10,049 nt of DNA from CAJWPI01 sp964635015. Lineage in GTDB: Bacteria; Pseudomonadota; Gammaproteobacteria; Magnimaribacterales; Magnimaribacteraceae. The notes beneath the pieces were generated by a model. The model had not been told where the DNA came from. It searched no databases and worked only from the letters and a program-made list of their open reading frames with translations. The stretch is from contig CAZWMS010000041.1 of NCBI GenBank assembly GCA_964635015.1, positions 1 to 10,049 on the forward strand, given 5' to 3'. Position 1 is the stretch's first letter. Each line of letters opens with the position of its first letter. Of this stretch, positions 1-7,008 are shown piece by piece. The translations under genes were made by a program, and so were the position numbers.

Positions 1-2
1 CA

Positions 3-617
3 GGACATATGAATAAAGGTCTTTTTGTTGCTCATGGGTTCGATGAAGGAGGCGATCCAAATAGTCAACTAGGAGCACATGACCAGATGTGGTTTGCTGC
101 TAGAGATTTATTATTCGGACAAGATGCCTACCCTATACCTGAAGTTCCAGAGAATATAGGTAGACCAGTTGAAGAAGATGATCAATGGCCTATCGAAACC
201 GAATATGCTGGGATAGTAGATTTTTTAATGAATGTATTAATGATTGAAGTGAGAGCAGAATGTTTCTTTCAGTTTTCTATGAATATTGCTTCTTGTGAAG
301 ATCTATTCAAAGACAGGAGAAATGATGCTCTTTTAGCTGCAGAGATGGTAAGGAGAATTAGGCAGGATGAAGCCATACATGTCGCTTACTTAAATTTGAT
401 AATCTCTGAACTTAGATCTTTTACCTTTCAAACTGAAAAGGGAGAAATATTAGGTGCCGATTTTATAGATTCTCATTGGAATAAAATGGTTAGATGGCAC
501 GGTGAAGATATTCATCATGAACTTAAAGATCAAAGAATTGAAATAGTAGAAGATACTTTAAAGAATCTAAAAAATTCAGATGCTCTAATTCAAAGTTTCC
601 ATAGATTAGCTTCTTAA
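3..617 (+). CDS. Ferritin-like, probably di-iron protein, 5' end cut off
   Basis: The frame is open to the left edge, and the first ATG (base 9) is preceded in frame by sense codons. The protein visible from there (202 residues) begins in what reads as mid-domain sequence, so the true start is probably upstream. Counting from that ATG, E84 followed by D120-E121-x2-H124 gives an E-x35-DExxH pattern. That pattern is typical of ferritin-like and AurF-type di-iron proteins, in which four-helix bundles bind two irons and activate oxygen. A His-rich stretch near residues 164-170 could supply further ligands. The second Glu/ExxH set expected of such a bundle is not visible and would lie upstream. 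The VOC gene follows after 11 bases, so the two are probably co-transcribed. Substrate and reaction are unknown. I am fairly sure of the fold class and not of any specific enzyme. Confidence 0.6.
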   Translation, partial: GHMNKGLFVAHGFDEGGDPNSQLGAHDQMWFAARDLLFGQDAYPIPEVPENIGRPVEEDDQWPIETEYAGIVDFLMNVLMIEVRAECFFQFSMNIASCEDLFKDRRNDALLAAEMVRRIRQDEAIHVAYLNLIISELRSFTFQTEKGEILGADFIDSHWNKMVRWHGEDIHHELKDQRIEIVEDTLKNLKNSDALIQSFHRLAS

Positions 618-628
618 AAAATCATAAA

Positions 629-1468
629 TTGCTTGATTCTGTTGACCACATAATTATTGCTGTTGAAGATTTCCCTAAGGCAATTAATAATTACACTAAA
701 CTTTTAGGCTTCCCTCCAACTTGGAAAGGCTTTCATTCCGATCAAGGTACTGAAAATGCTTTATTTCCTTTAGAAAATCTTTATATAGAACTTTTAGCTT
801 CTTGTGGCCCAGGTTCAGGTTCAGAAATGATTAAAGATTTCCTTAAGAAAAATGGAGAGGGGATTGCAGGACTTGCTTTTGGCGCTTCTGATATCAGGGA
901 ATTAAAAAAAACTTTTATTAAAAAGGGAATAAAAAAAGTAAATTTAACTACAGGCAAAGGTGAAGACATACATAAACAAAAGACAAGAACTTGGTTAAAT
1001 CTTTTCATTCCTTCTTCTGTAACCAGAGGGTTATTTACTTTCTTCATTCAACATAAAACCGACTCTCTTCCGATACATAAACAAAAATTTGATTCCCCAA
1101 TAAATAGGCTAGATCACGTTGTTATTAATACTAATGACCCTGAAGGGGTTATATCTCTTTATCGAGATACTTTTGGCATTAGACTTGCTTTGGATCAGAC
1201 AGTGGAGAAGTGGGGGGGTAGAATGTTATTCTTTAGATTAAATCATACAACATTAGAGGTTATAGCTAAGGAAGATGATGAAGAACCTAAGGACTCCTTT
1301 TGGGGCTTGGCATGGGTAGTAGAAGACATAGAAGCAACTTATAAGCGTTTAGTTGTAGAAGGTTTTGAAGTTTCTAAAATAAAAGAAGGAAGAAAACCTG
1401 ACACACTAGTAGCTACAGTAAAATCTAATACATGCAATATCCCAACACTTCTTATTCAGCATTTTTAG
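629..1468 (+). CDS. Two-domain VOC (glyoxalase/dioxygenase superfamily) protein
   Basis: The 279-residue product contains two vicinal-oxygen-chelate modules. The first, about residues 4-143, opens with VDHIIIAVEDF (H7), has a H36-x3-GTEN segment and a YIELLAS strand with E54, resembling the PF13468 glyoxalase-like family. The second, about 159-279, opens with RLDHVVINTND (H163) and has TTLEV with E210. These His and Glu residues sit where VOC enzymes bind their divalent metal. Family members include lyases, isomerases, epimerases and extradiol dioxygenases, so the reaction is open. The only plausible start is the TTG at 629: an in-frame stop lies at 602-604, no ATG or GTG lies between that stop and the homologous region, and no clear Shine-Dalgarno site is visible. 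Translation may be coupled to the gene ending at 617. The 3' end overlaps the minus-strand membrane protein gene. Confidence 0.75.
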   Translation: MLDSVDHIIIAVEDFPKAINNYTKLLGFPPTWKGFHSDQGTENALFPLENLYIELLASCGPGSGSEMIKDFLKKNGEGIAGLAFGASDIRELKKTFIKKGIKKVNLTTGKGEDIHKQKTRTWLNLFIPSSVTRGLFTFFIQHKTDSLPIHKQKFDSPINRLDHVVINTNDPEGVISLYRDTFGIRLALDQTVEKWGGRMLFFRLNHTTLEVIAKEDDEEPKDSFWGLAWVVEDIEATYKRLVVEGFEVSKIKEGRKPDTLVATVKSNTCNIPTLLIQHF

Positions 1469-2162
1469 CTGTTATTTGATCGTAGATCCAATAAGGCAAG
1501 TAAATAAGACTAAACATTATTAAACCCAAACCAATCACTATTGGGATATGTTTAGGAGGTTCTGGCATTATATCCATAATCGAAGCTCCTTCAGGTCTGG
1601 CACCTAAGTACCAGAAATTAGCTGGTGGTCCTAGAATTAGATTAATAATATAAATTATTACCAGGACAACTAAAGATATCATTATTGCTCTTTTAACAGA
1701 ATCAAGCCGCGGTCTATTGCCTAGAGCAATAGAGGCATGACCTATAGCTAAAAGCATACCTCCGTGACTAAGATAAAAAATTATAAAAACAGGGTCAGGG
1801 AAGTCAAAAGGAGTATCAGGTTGTAAGAGTGCCATTAAACCCCCTCCTATACCCCAAAAAAAGGCTACTTCAAAAAGAATTCTTTTTTCTGTTATAAGGA
1901 AAAAAGAGATTGAGAAAGCTGATAAAGCACACATGTGAAAAGGAAGAACCCTAAATAAATCGTAACCGAAGAATTGGGTATGATAATAGGGCTTGATAAG
2001 CTCGTTTAGAATTAAGATAGAAGCTAATATGTATCCGAATCTATATTTAATTTTTTCAGAAGTTTTCTTTAGGTAAACAGGAAGAAGTATCGCTGTTAAG
2101 ATTACAGTAAATATAGCTATTATGTGTTCTTTTCCAAAAAGAATAAACGGTTCTACTTCCAT
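1452..2162 (-). CDS. YwaF/TIGR02206-family integral membrane protein
   Basis: The 236-residue product is highly hydrophobic, with about six to seven predicted membrane segments, for example near residues 12-30, 43-56, 72-91, 97-113, 126-146, 158-177 and 206-226. Hallmarks of the TP0381/YwaF family are present: LPFHMCALSAF at 73-83, a FWGIGGGLMALLQPD block at 102-116, the YLSHGG motif at 130-135, and NFWYLGARPEG followed by a short MDIM segment near 182-199. Its length is close to the family norm of about 230-250 residues. The function of this family is not established; it sits in the cytoplasmic membrane. It starts at an ATG with no obvious Shine-Dalgarno site. It is the only minus-strand gene here, divergent from the transporter gene and convergent with the VOC gene, so it is transcribed separately. 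Confidence 0.8.
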   Translation of the reverse strand: MEVEPFILFGKEHIIAIFTVILTAILLPVYLKKTSEKIKYRFGYILASILILNELIKPYYHTQFFGYDLFRVLPFHMCALSAFSISFFLITEKRILFEVAFFWGIGGGLMALLQPDTPFDFPDPVFIIFYLSHGGMLLAIGHASIALGNRPRLDSVKRAIMISLVVLVIIYIINLILGPPANFWYLGARPEGASIMDIMPEPPKHIPIVIGLGLIMFSLIYLPYWIYDQITAKNAE

Positions 2163-2226
2163 TAGCTTAAGTAGTTTTTTAAGATGATATTAATCTCTAA
2201 CCTTATATTAATTTATAAATAGTCTT
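2163..2226. promoter_or_regulatory. Divergent intergenic promoter region
   Basis: This very AT-rich 64-base gap separates two divergently transcribed genes, so promoters for both must lie in or near it. On the plus strand, TTAAGA (2179-2184) and TTATAT (2203-2208) lie 18 bases apart, and TATAAA at 2214-2219 is another -10-like hexamer. In sequence this AT-rich such matches occur easily by chance, so no individual element is assigned. Confidence 0.35.
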
Positions 2227-3501
2227 ATGAGTCAAATAAGTGAAAGTTTTTTCCAACCTATAAAAAAAGATGAGTTTCTTCCACTGTTAAAATCTTTTGC
2301 ATTCTTCTTTTTCGTTTTGGCTTCATGGTACACACTTAGGCCTGTTAGGAATGAAATGGCTATAGAAGGAGGTATTTTTAATTTACCTTATATTTTATTA
2401 GCCATAGTAGTAGTTATGGGATTAATTAACCCCGTATATTCTTGGTTAGTTTCTAGGATAAATTCTAATCGAATAGTTATTTATTGTTATTCTTTTTTTA
2501 TTCTTAACCTTTTAATTTTTTTATTATTTTGGTCGTTTACTGCTGAAGAAGGAAGGCAATGGATAGGTAGAGCATTTTATGTTTGGTGTAATGTATATTC
2601 TTTTTTTGTAGTTTCGATTTTTTGGGTAACAGTTATAAATTATTTCAGCACCACAGATGCTAAACGAGTATTTGGGGTTATTAGTGCAGGCGGGTCTTTA
2701 GGTGCTTTTTTTGGTTCTACTATAGCAAGATATTTTTCTACTGAAATTTGTGGTAAAAGTTCCATATTGGATCTAGGTCCAATTTCCTTAATAGCTTTTT
2801 CTATTTTATTTCTTTTAATCTCATTAATAATTTCTAGAACTCTTACTTCATCTGATGCCTCAAATAAAGCAACTAGAGGTAACGAAATTATAGGGGGCTC
2901 AAGCTTAGATGCATTTAAAAATACTTTGAAAAATTTACCTGTAAGGTTAATGGCTTTCTACATACTTTTATGGACAGGTCTCTCAACTGTAGCTTGGATG
3001 GTTTCATTAACAATCATTCAAGATTGGTCAAGTGATCCTTGTGAGAGAACAGCCTTTTTTTCTCAAATAGAGCAAATAGTTACTCCTTTAACATTAATAA
3101 TGCAGATTTTCTTTACTTCGTACTTATTAAGGAAAATTGGAATAGTTCCAATATTAACTCTTTATGGAGTTTTTCTTTTAGTTGCCTTTGGAACTTATGC
3201 TACTTACCCAACCATAACAGCAGTTTTAGTATTAACAGTTTTAATTCGAGTTTTTGAATATGGTTTAAATAAACCTACAAGAGAAACTTTCTTTACAAGC
3301 CTTGGTAAACAAGACCGTTATAAATCAACAGTAATGATGGACACATTTGTAGCACGAACTGGTGATTATTTAGGAGGACAGTCTGTGACTATATTAACTG
3401 TCTTTGGATTAGCCATCAGCTCTATTGCTTATACAGCTCTTCCTGTTGCTGTTCTTTTATCTATTGTTGGATACAGAGCAGCAAAATCTTCAAAAATATA
3501 A
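2227..3501 (+). CDS. NTP/NDP exchange (ATP/ADP translocase-like) membrane transporter
   Basis: A 424-residue polytopic membrane protein with about eleven to twelve hydrophobic segments. Family marks are the YTLRPVRNEM loop at residues 35-44 after the first membrane helix, and the FEYGLNKPTRETFFTSL block (343-359) followed by KQDRYKSTVMMDTF and ARTGDYLGG (361-384). These match the RPxRE...KYKAK.FIDT..YRxGD signature of the Tlc/NTT translocases in the major facilitator superfamily. The classical members exchange ATP for ADP or import nucleotides in intracellular parasites and plastids. This protein is shorter than those (about 500 residues), and relatives in free-living bacteria are mostly uncharacterised, so the substrate is uncertain. 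Translation starts at ATG 2227 with no clear Shine-Dalgarno site. It stands apart from its neighbours, with 80 bases before the next gene, which has its own promoter candidate. Confidence 0.7.
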   Translation: MSQISESFFQPIKKDEFLPLLKSFAFFFFVLASWYTLRPVRNEMAIEGGIFNLPYILLAIVVVMGLINPVYSWLVSRINSNRIVIYCYSFFILNLLIFLLFWSFTAEEGRQWIGRAFYVWCNVYSFFVVSIFWVTVINYFSTTDAKRVFGVISAGGSLGAFFGSTIARYFSTEICGKSSILDLGPISLIAFSILFLLISLIISRTLTSSDASNKATRGNEIIGGSSLDAFKNTLKNLPVRLMAFYILLWTGLSTVAWMVSLTIIQDWSSDPCERTAFFSQIEQIVTPLTLIMQIFFTSYLLRKIGIVPILTLYGVFLLVAFGTYATYPTITAVLVLTVLIRVFEYGLNKPTRETFFTSLGKQDRYKSTVMMDTFVARTGDYLGGQSVTILTVFGLAISSIAYTALPVAVLLSIVGYRAAKSSKI

Positions 3502-3524
3502 CCTTCTTTGTATATTCATCATGC

Positions 3525-3552
3525 TTGTGTGTTTTATTAATGCTGGCATAAT
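3525..3552 (+). promoter_or_regulatory. Candidate sigma-70 promoter with extended -10
   Basis: TTGTGT at 3525-3530 matches the -35 box in four of six positions. After a 16-base spacer, CATAAT at 3547-3552 matches the -10 box in five of six and is preceded by TG one base upstream (TGGCATAAT), the extended -10 motif. Transcription would begin near 3559, some 20 bases before the start codon of the DUF3237 gene, and would drive the long plus-strand operon that follows. It is the best promoter-like sequence in the window, though inferred by eye. Confidence 0.45.
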
Positions 3553-3574
3553 CCTATTTCAATATTAGATAGGA
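3552..3574. repeat. Short inverted repeat overlapping the -10 box and Shine-Dalgarno site
   Basis: TCCTAT (3552-3557) and ATAGGA (3569-3574) are perfect inverted copies separated by 11 bases. The left arm begins at the last base of the candidate -10 box and the right arm covers part of the AGGAGG site. It could be a repressor operator. An RNA hairpin is less likely, because the predicted start of transcription falls inside the repeat. A six-base palindrome can be chance in AT-rich DNA. Confidence 0.25.
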
Positions 3575-3576
3575 GG
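3571..3576 (+). promoter_or_regulatory. Strong Shine-Dalgarno site fixing a GTG start
   Basis: A perfect AGGAGG lies five bases upstream of GTG 3582. It favours that GTG over the in-frame ATG at 3594, and is the strongest ribosome-binding site seen in the window. Confidence 0.75.
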
Positions 3577-3581
3577 TTTTT

Positions 3582-4079
3582 GTGGATACTGCTATGTTTG
3601 AAGGGTTGGATCTAAAAGGGGAGTTACTTTGTGAAGCTGTTATTTATGTAGATTCAGAAACAACACCAGGACCCATTGGTCCTGCACCTTGGGGAAACAG
3701 AATGATCGCTTATATTAAGAATGGAGAATTCTCAGGTCCTAAGATGAAGGGAAAGGTTCTTCCGGGGGGTGGAGATTGGATTAATTTAGCTTCAGGACGG
3801 CCAAATGCCATGAAAGTAGATGTACGTGCAGTTTGGGAGACAGATGATGGTGCAAAATTGTATTTAAGCTATACAGGAAGAATTATAAATCCAGAAAATG
3901 AAGAAAGTGATTCCTCAGAAGAAGCCTCTTCATTAGATTCATCAGAATACTATTTCAGAGTTTCTCCAACGTTTGAAACTAGTCACCCAAAATATTTGTG
4001 GCTTAACGACATAGTATGCGTTGGTGTGGGTAAACAAGTAGAAGGTGGGGTTGCTTACAGAATGTATAAAATTAGTTAA
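3582..4079 (+). CDS. DUF3237 family protein
   Basis: The 165-residue product matches DUF3237 (PF11578) along its length. Visible marks are GKVLPGGGDW (57-66), DVRAVWETDDGA (80-91), YYFRVSPTFET (123-133) and YLWLND (138-143). DUF3237 proteins are small beta-barrel-like cytosolic proteins without a proven activity, often found beside oxygenases and dehydrogenases of catabolic clusters. No signal peptide is present. The start is a GTG with a perfect Shine-Dalgarno site. A low-complexity Ser/Glu-rich stretch at about residues 104-122 sits between conserved blocks and looks like a lineage-specific loop insertion. The gene leads the operon and is followed after 11 bases by an SDR gene, which suggests a role in the same pathway, either binding or transforming an intermediate. 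The family call is firm and the function unknown. Confidence 0.8.
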   Translation: MDTAMFEGLDLKGELLCEAVIYVDSETTPGPIGPAPWGNRMIAYIKNGEFSGPKMKGKVLPGGGDWINLASGRPNAMKVDVRAVWETDDGAKLYLSYTGRIINPENEESDSSEEASSLDSSEYYFRVSPTFETSHPKYLWLNDIVCVGVGKQVEGGVAYRMYKIS

Positions 4080-4090
4080 TAGGAATAGTT

Positions 4091-4870
4091 ATGGGAAGAG
4101 TAGATGGAAAGGTTGCTATAGTTACTGGAGCCGCAAAAGGGTTGGGAGAAGCAGATTCTAGATTGTTAGTCAAAGAGGGAGCAAAAGTTGTATTGACTGA
4201 CACAGATGTGGATGCAGGGGAGAGACTTGCAGAGGAATTTGGAAAAGACAAAGCTCTTTTTATGGAACATGATGTGAGGGATGAAAAAAGATGGCAAGAA
4301 GTTCTCAAGACAACCGAGAAAGAATTTGGTGCTCTAAACATAATGGTAAATAACGCCGGAATAGTTATTCCAGGAACAATTGAGTCTCAAAAAACAGAAG
4401 ACTATAAACTTATTATGTCTGTGCATGTGGATGGTACTTTTTTTGGTTGTAAATATTCTATACCCTATATGGATAAATCGGGAACTGGTTCAATAATCAA
4501 CATGGCTTCTATAGCATCTCATCAAGGAGAGAGGTATGTTGCAGCCTATTGTGCGGCCAAAGCAGCCATAGAAGGTCTAACTAGAGCAACTGCAGTTCAC
4601 TGTAAACAAGAAAAGAAAGATATTAGATGTAATGCTATTGCGCCTTCAGGTATAACTACTCCAATGGTGGAATCCATGCCTACAAAAATGGAAGAGGCAG
4701 GGCTTTCTGCGCTTTTGCCTCCTTCTCTAGATTCCACACCAATTGGAGAGCCAAATGATGTAGCTTACTTGATGCTTTATCTAGCTTCTGATGAATCAAA
4801 GTTCGTAAGTGGAGCTACGATGTGTGTAGATAATACAATGTCTGTTACAACAGGTACTGTGACTAACTAA
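4091..4870 (+). CDS. Short-chain dehydrogenase/reductase (classical SDR), NAD-type
   Basis: A 259-residue classical SDR of typical length. It shows the cofactor motif TGAAKGLG (12-19), D37 at the end of the second beta strand, which usually favours NAD(H) over NADP(H), the NNAG motif (87-90), and the catalytic Ser140, Tyr153 and Lys157 (YCAAK). A QGERYVAAY segment precedes the active-site tyrosine. It should interconvert a secondary alcohol and a ketone in the cytosol. Sequence style resembles steroid or cyclic-alcohol dehydrogenases, but the substrate cannot be assigned from motifs. The C-terminal motif is PSGITTPM rather than the common PGxxxTxM. An AGGA sequence six bases or so before ATG 4091 serves as ribosome-binding site. 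In context it probably oxidises an alcohol on a ring substrate, before or after the Rieske step. Confidence 0.85.
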   Translation: MGRVDGKVAIVTGAAKGLGEADSRLLVKEGAKVVLTDTDVDAGERLAEEFGKDKALFMEHDVRDEKRWQEVLKTTEKEFGALNIMVNNAGIVIPGTIESQKTEDYKLIMSVHVDGTFFGCKYSIPYMDKSGTGSIINMASIASHQGERYVAAYCAAKAAIEGLTRATAVHCKQEKKDIRCNAIAPSGITTPMVESMPTKMEEAGLSALLPPSLDSTPIGEPNDVAYLMLYLASDESKFVSGATMCVDNTMSVTTGTVTN

Positions 4871-4886
4871 TTAGAAAGGAGAAACT

Positions 4887-5654
4887 GTGATAACTTTAAA
4901 CAATAAAATAGCACTTATTATGGGAGCCTCATCAGAGCCTGGGATAGGTTCAGCTATTGCAAAAAAATTTATTGAAGCTGGTGCAAAAGTTGTAATTTCT
5001 GGTAGAAGGAAAGAGGCCCTAAGTGAAATAGCAGATAATATTGGATGTACTTTTATACCTGCAGATTTTACTGATGATCAAGAAGTTAAGAATCTTATAA
5101 ATGAAGTCTTATCCACTCATGGATCCCTAGACATAGCAGTTAACTCTGTGGGTATATATAACCCCATTCCCATATCTGAAATGGATAGAGAGCATTTACT
5201 AGAATATTCTAATTTACATTTTATAAGCCCAACTTTATTTATTAAAGAAAGTGCTGCAGCTATGGAGAATGGTGGATCAATCATTACTCTTTCTTCTCTA
5301 ACAGTTGAACTAACTAATACTGGTTTAGGGGGATATGCAGGAGCTAAGGCAGCTACGGATAAAATTGTTCAAATTGCAGCCTATGAATATGGGCCACAAG
5401 GAATCAGGGTTAATAGCCTATCACCTGGCTTGGTTGAAACTGAGATGACAGAAGCTCTTTTTCAAAATCCAAATATGTTGTCTGCTTTTATCAAAGAAAT
5501 TCCCGTAGGAAGAATGCCATCATTAGATGATGTGTCACATGCAGCTTTATGGCTCGCTAGTGACCAATGCATTTCTACAGGTGATAATATAAGAGTAAGT
5601 GGCGGAGGACACCTAAGGAGGCTGCCAACAATGGAAGAATTAATGGGAGAATAA
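4887..5654 (+). CDS. Second short-chain dehydrogenase/reductase, NADP-type
   Basis: A 255-residue SDR, clearly divergent from the one just upstream and so not a recent tandem duplicate. The glycine motif is expanded by two residues (GASSEPGIG, 13-21, against the usual GASSGIG). Arg40-Arg41 after the second beta strand suggest NADP(H). The usual NNAG is replaced by NSVG (86-89). Ser136/137, Tyr150 and Lys154 (YAGAK) form the catalytic set, and N109 is where the fourth tetrad residue is expected. The C terminus has the PGLVETEM and SGGGH segments normal for the family. The start is a GTG with AAAGGAG five bases upstream. Different cofactor preference from its neighbour suggests the two act at different steps or in opposite directions. 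The substrate is unknown. Confidence 0.83.
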   Translation: MITLNNKIALIMGASSEPGIGSAIAKKFIEAGAKVVISGRRKEALSEIADNIGCTFIPADFTDDQEVKNLINEVLSTHGSLDIAVNSVGIYNPIPISEMDREHLLEYSNLHFISPTLFIKESAAAMENGGSIITLSSLTVELTNTGLGGYAGAKAATDKIVQIAAYEYGPQGIRVNSLSPGLVETEMTEALFQNPNMLSAFIKEIPVGRMPSLDDVSHAALWLASDQCISTGDNIRVSGGGHLRRLPTMEELMGE

Positions 5655-5659
5655 TACTT

Positions 5660-7006
5660 ATGGTAACTAACACTAATGGAACAGACATCTCTAAAGCTCC
5701 TGAGCCACCACTGGGTGATAAACCCCTGCTAGGAGATAGATATACTTCAAGAGAATTTATGGAGCTTGAATGGGAGAATATGTGGACAAAGGTGTGGCTC
5801 ATTGGAGGGTTATTAGAAGAAATACCTAACAAAGGAGACTATATTACTTGTGAGATAGGTAGGGAATCTATTCTTTGTGTGAGAGATAGCAAAGGTAAGG
5901 TAAGAGCTTTTTATAATGTATGTCAGCATAGAGCCAATAGATTAGTTCAAGCAGAAAAAGGAACTACCAATTCTTTTACATGTGGTTACCACGGGTGGAA
6001 ATATGCACTTGATGGAGAGTTAATATATGTTAGAGATGAAGAAGACTTTAAACAAGGAAATCCTTGTGGAAAACTAAGATTGGTTGAAATTCCTTGTGAT
6101 ACTTGGGGTGGTTTCATCTGGTATAACATGGACGATAAGTGTAGCTCTTTATCTGACTTTCTTGCTCCACACCATAAACACTTGTCAGTTTACCCACTTG
6201 AAGAAATGAAAAGAACTGATTGGGTAACCATAGAAGGAGACTTCAATTGGAAATGTGTTCAGGATAACTTTAATGAGTCTTATCATATTCCAGACGTTCA
6301 TCCTCAATTGAAATACTTCCTTGATGAAAGATATCAAAGCTGTCAATTTGATCTCTATTTAAATGGTAATGTTCGGATGTTAATGCCCGGATCTATTCCT
6401 ACTCCTCATGCAGAAAATGAAGAGGATACAGTTATTGAAGGTTTTAGAACAGATGCAGATTTCTGGGATATGGACATAGAATCCTACAGGGGTAGGCTTA
6501 AAGAGTTTCGTACAGACCTTCAAAAACAAAAACGAAAGTTGTCAAAAGAAAAGGGCTATGACTTTTCACTCTTTAATGATGATCAACTGACTGACAATTA
6601 TCATTATGGTTTTTTTCCAAATGTTTATTTTAGTATGAAACCTGATGGAAATATTTTTTTAAGAGGAAATCCTCACCCAACTGATCCAAATAAATGTTAT
6701 TTTGACATGTGGTACTTCACCTGGTTTCCTAAAGGAGTAAATGAGTATTATTCCAATTCTATGAGTAAGTATGTGGATATAAATACCCCAGTAGAGCATT
6801 TAATAGGTAAGATTGATGAAGTTAGTGCTGGACCAGGAATAGATCAGGATGTTGCTGTTTGGCAAAGTCAGCAACAGGGACTAGGCTCAAGAGGATTTAA
6901 AGGTGACTACATGCCAGATCAAGAAAGGCGGATAAGATTTCATCATGAAACTATAGATAGATATATTGATGGTTCGATTCAGGATTTTATTAAGAAGAAC
7001 ACTTAA
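5660..7006 (+). CDS. Rieske non-haem iron oxygenase, alpha subunit
   Basis: A 448-residue ring-hydroxylating oxygenase large subunit. The N-terminal Rieske domain (about 43-160) binds a 2Fe-2S cluster through C88-x-H90 and C108-x2-H111. The catalytic domain carries the mononuclear iron ligands H209 and H214 in the NESYHIPDVH segment, with D397 in the GIDQDVAVWQ segment as third ligand. E206 takes the place of the acidic bridge residue between Rieske and iron centres. Such enzymes add one or two oxygen atoms to aromatic, steroid, terpenoid or quaternary-amine substrates using electrons from a ferredoxin. The next gene encodes a matching Rieske ferredoxin two bases downstream. No beta subunit is present, so an alpha-only (alpha3) enzyme is likely. 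GGGAGA inside the previous gene, nine bases before ATG 5660, is the probable ribosome-binding site. The family is firm; the substrate is open. Confidence 0.93.
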   Translation: MVTNTNGTDISKAPEPPLGDKPLLGDRYTSREFMELEWENMWTKVWLIGGLLEEIPNKGDYITCEIGRESILCVRDSKGKVRAFYNVCQHRANRLVQAEKGTTNSFTCGYHGWKYALDGELIYVRDEEDFKQGNPCGKLRLVEIPCDTWGGFIWYNMDDKCSSLSDFLAPHHKHLSVYPLEEMKRTDWVTIEGDFNWKCVQDNFNESYHIPDVHPQLKYFLDERYQSCQFDLYLNGNVRMLMPGSIPTPHAENEEDTVIEGFRTDADFWDMDIESYRGRLKEFRTDLQKQKRKLSKEKGYDFSLFNDDQLTDNYHYGFFPNVYFSMKPDGNIFLRGNPHPTDPNKCYFDMWYFTWFPKGVNEYYSNSMSKYVDINTPVEHLIGKIDEVSAGPGIDQDVAVWQSQQQGLGSRGFKGDYMPDQERRIRFHHETIDRYIDGSIQDFIKKNT

Positions 7007-7008
7007 AG

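Noticed and set aside
781..1047. Minus-strand open frame opposite the VOC gene
   Set aside because: It lies wholly within a well-supported VOC gene on the other strand and its translation shows no domain; it is an antisense shadow.
1457..1471. CAGC-ATTTTTA-GCTG inverted repeat where the convergent VOC and membrane-protein genes meet, considered as a bidirectional terminator
   Set aside because: The stem is only four base pairs with a seven-base loop and no adjoining T-run on either side, and it lies inside coding sequence.
2227..3501. Transporter taken as evidence of an intracellular parasite
   Set aside because: Related carriers also occur in free-living bacteria, and the rest of the window encodes broad aerobic catabolism, which does not suit an energy parasite.
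4072..4341. Minus-strand open frame opposite the first SDR gene
   Set aside because: It is antisense to the conserved SDR glycine motif region, and its Ser/Pro-rich translation is typical of a shadow frame.
5575..5832. Minus-strand open frame across the SDR/Rieske junction
   Set aside because: It overlaps two firm plus-strand genes and matches no family.
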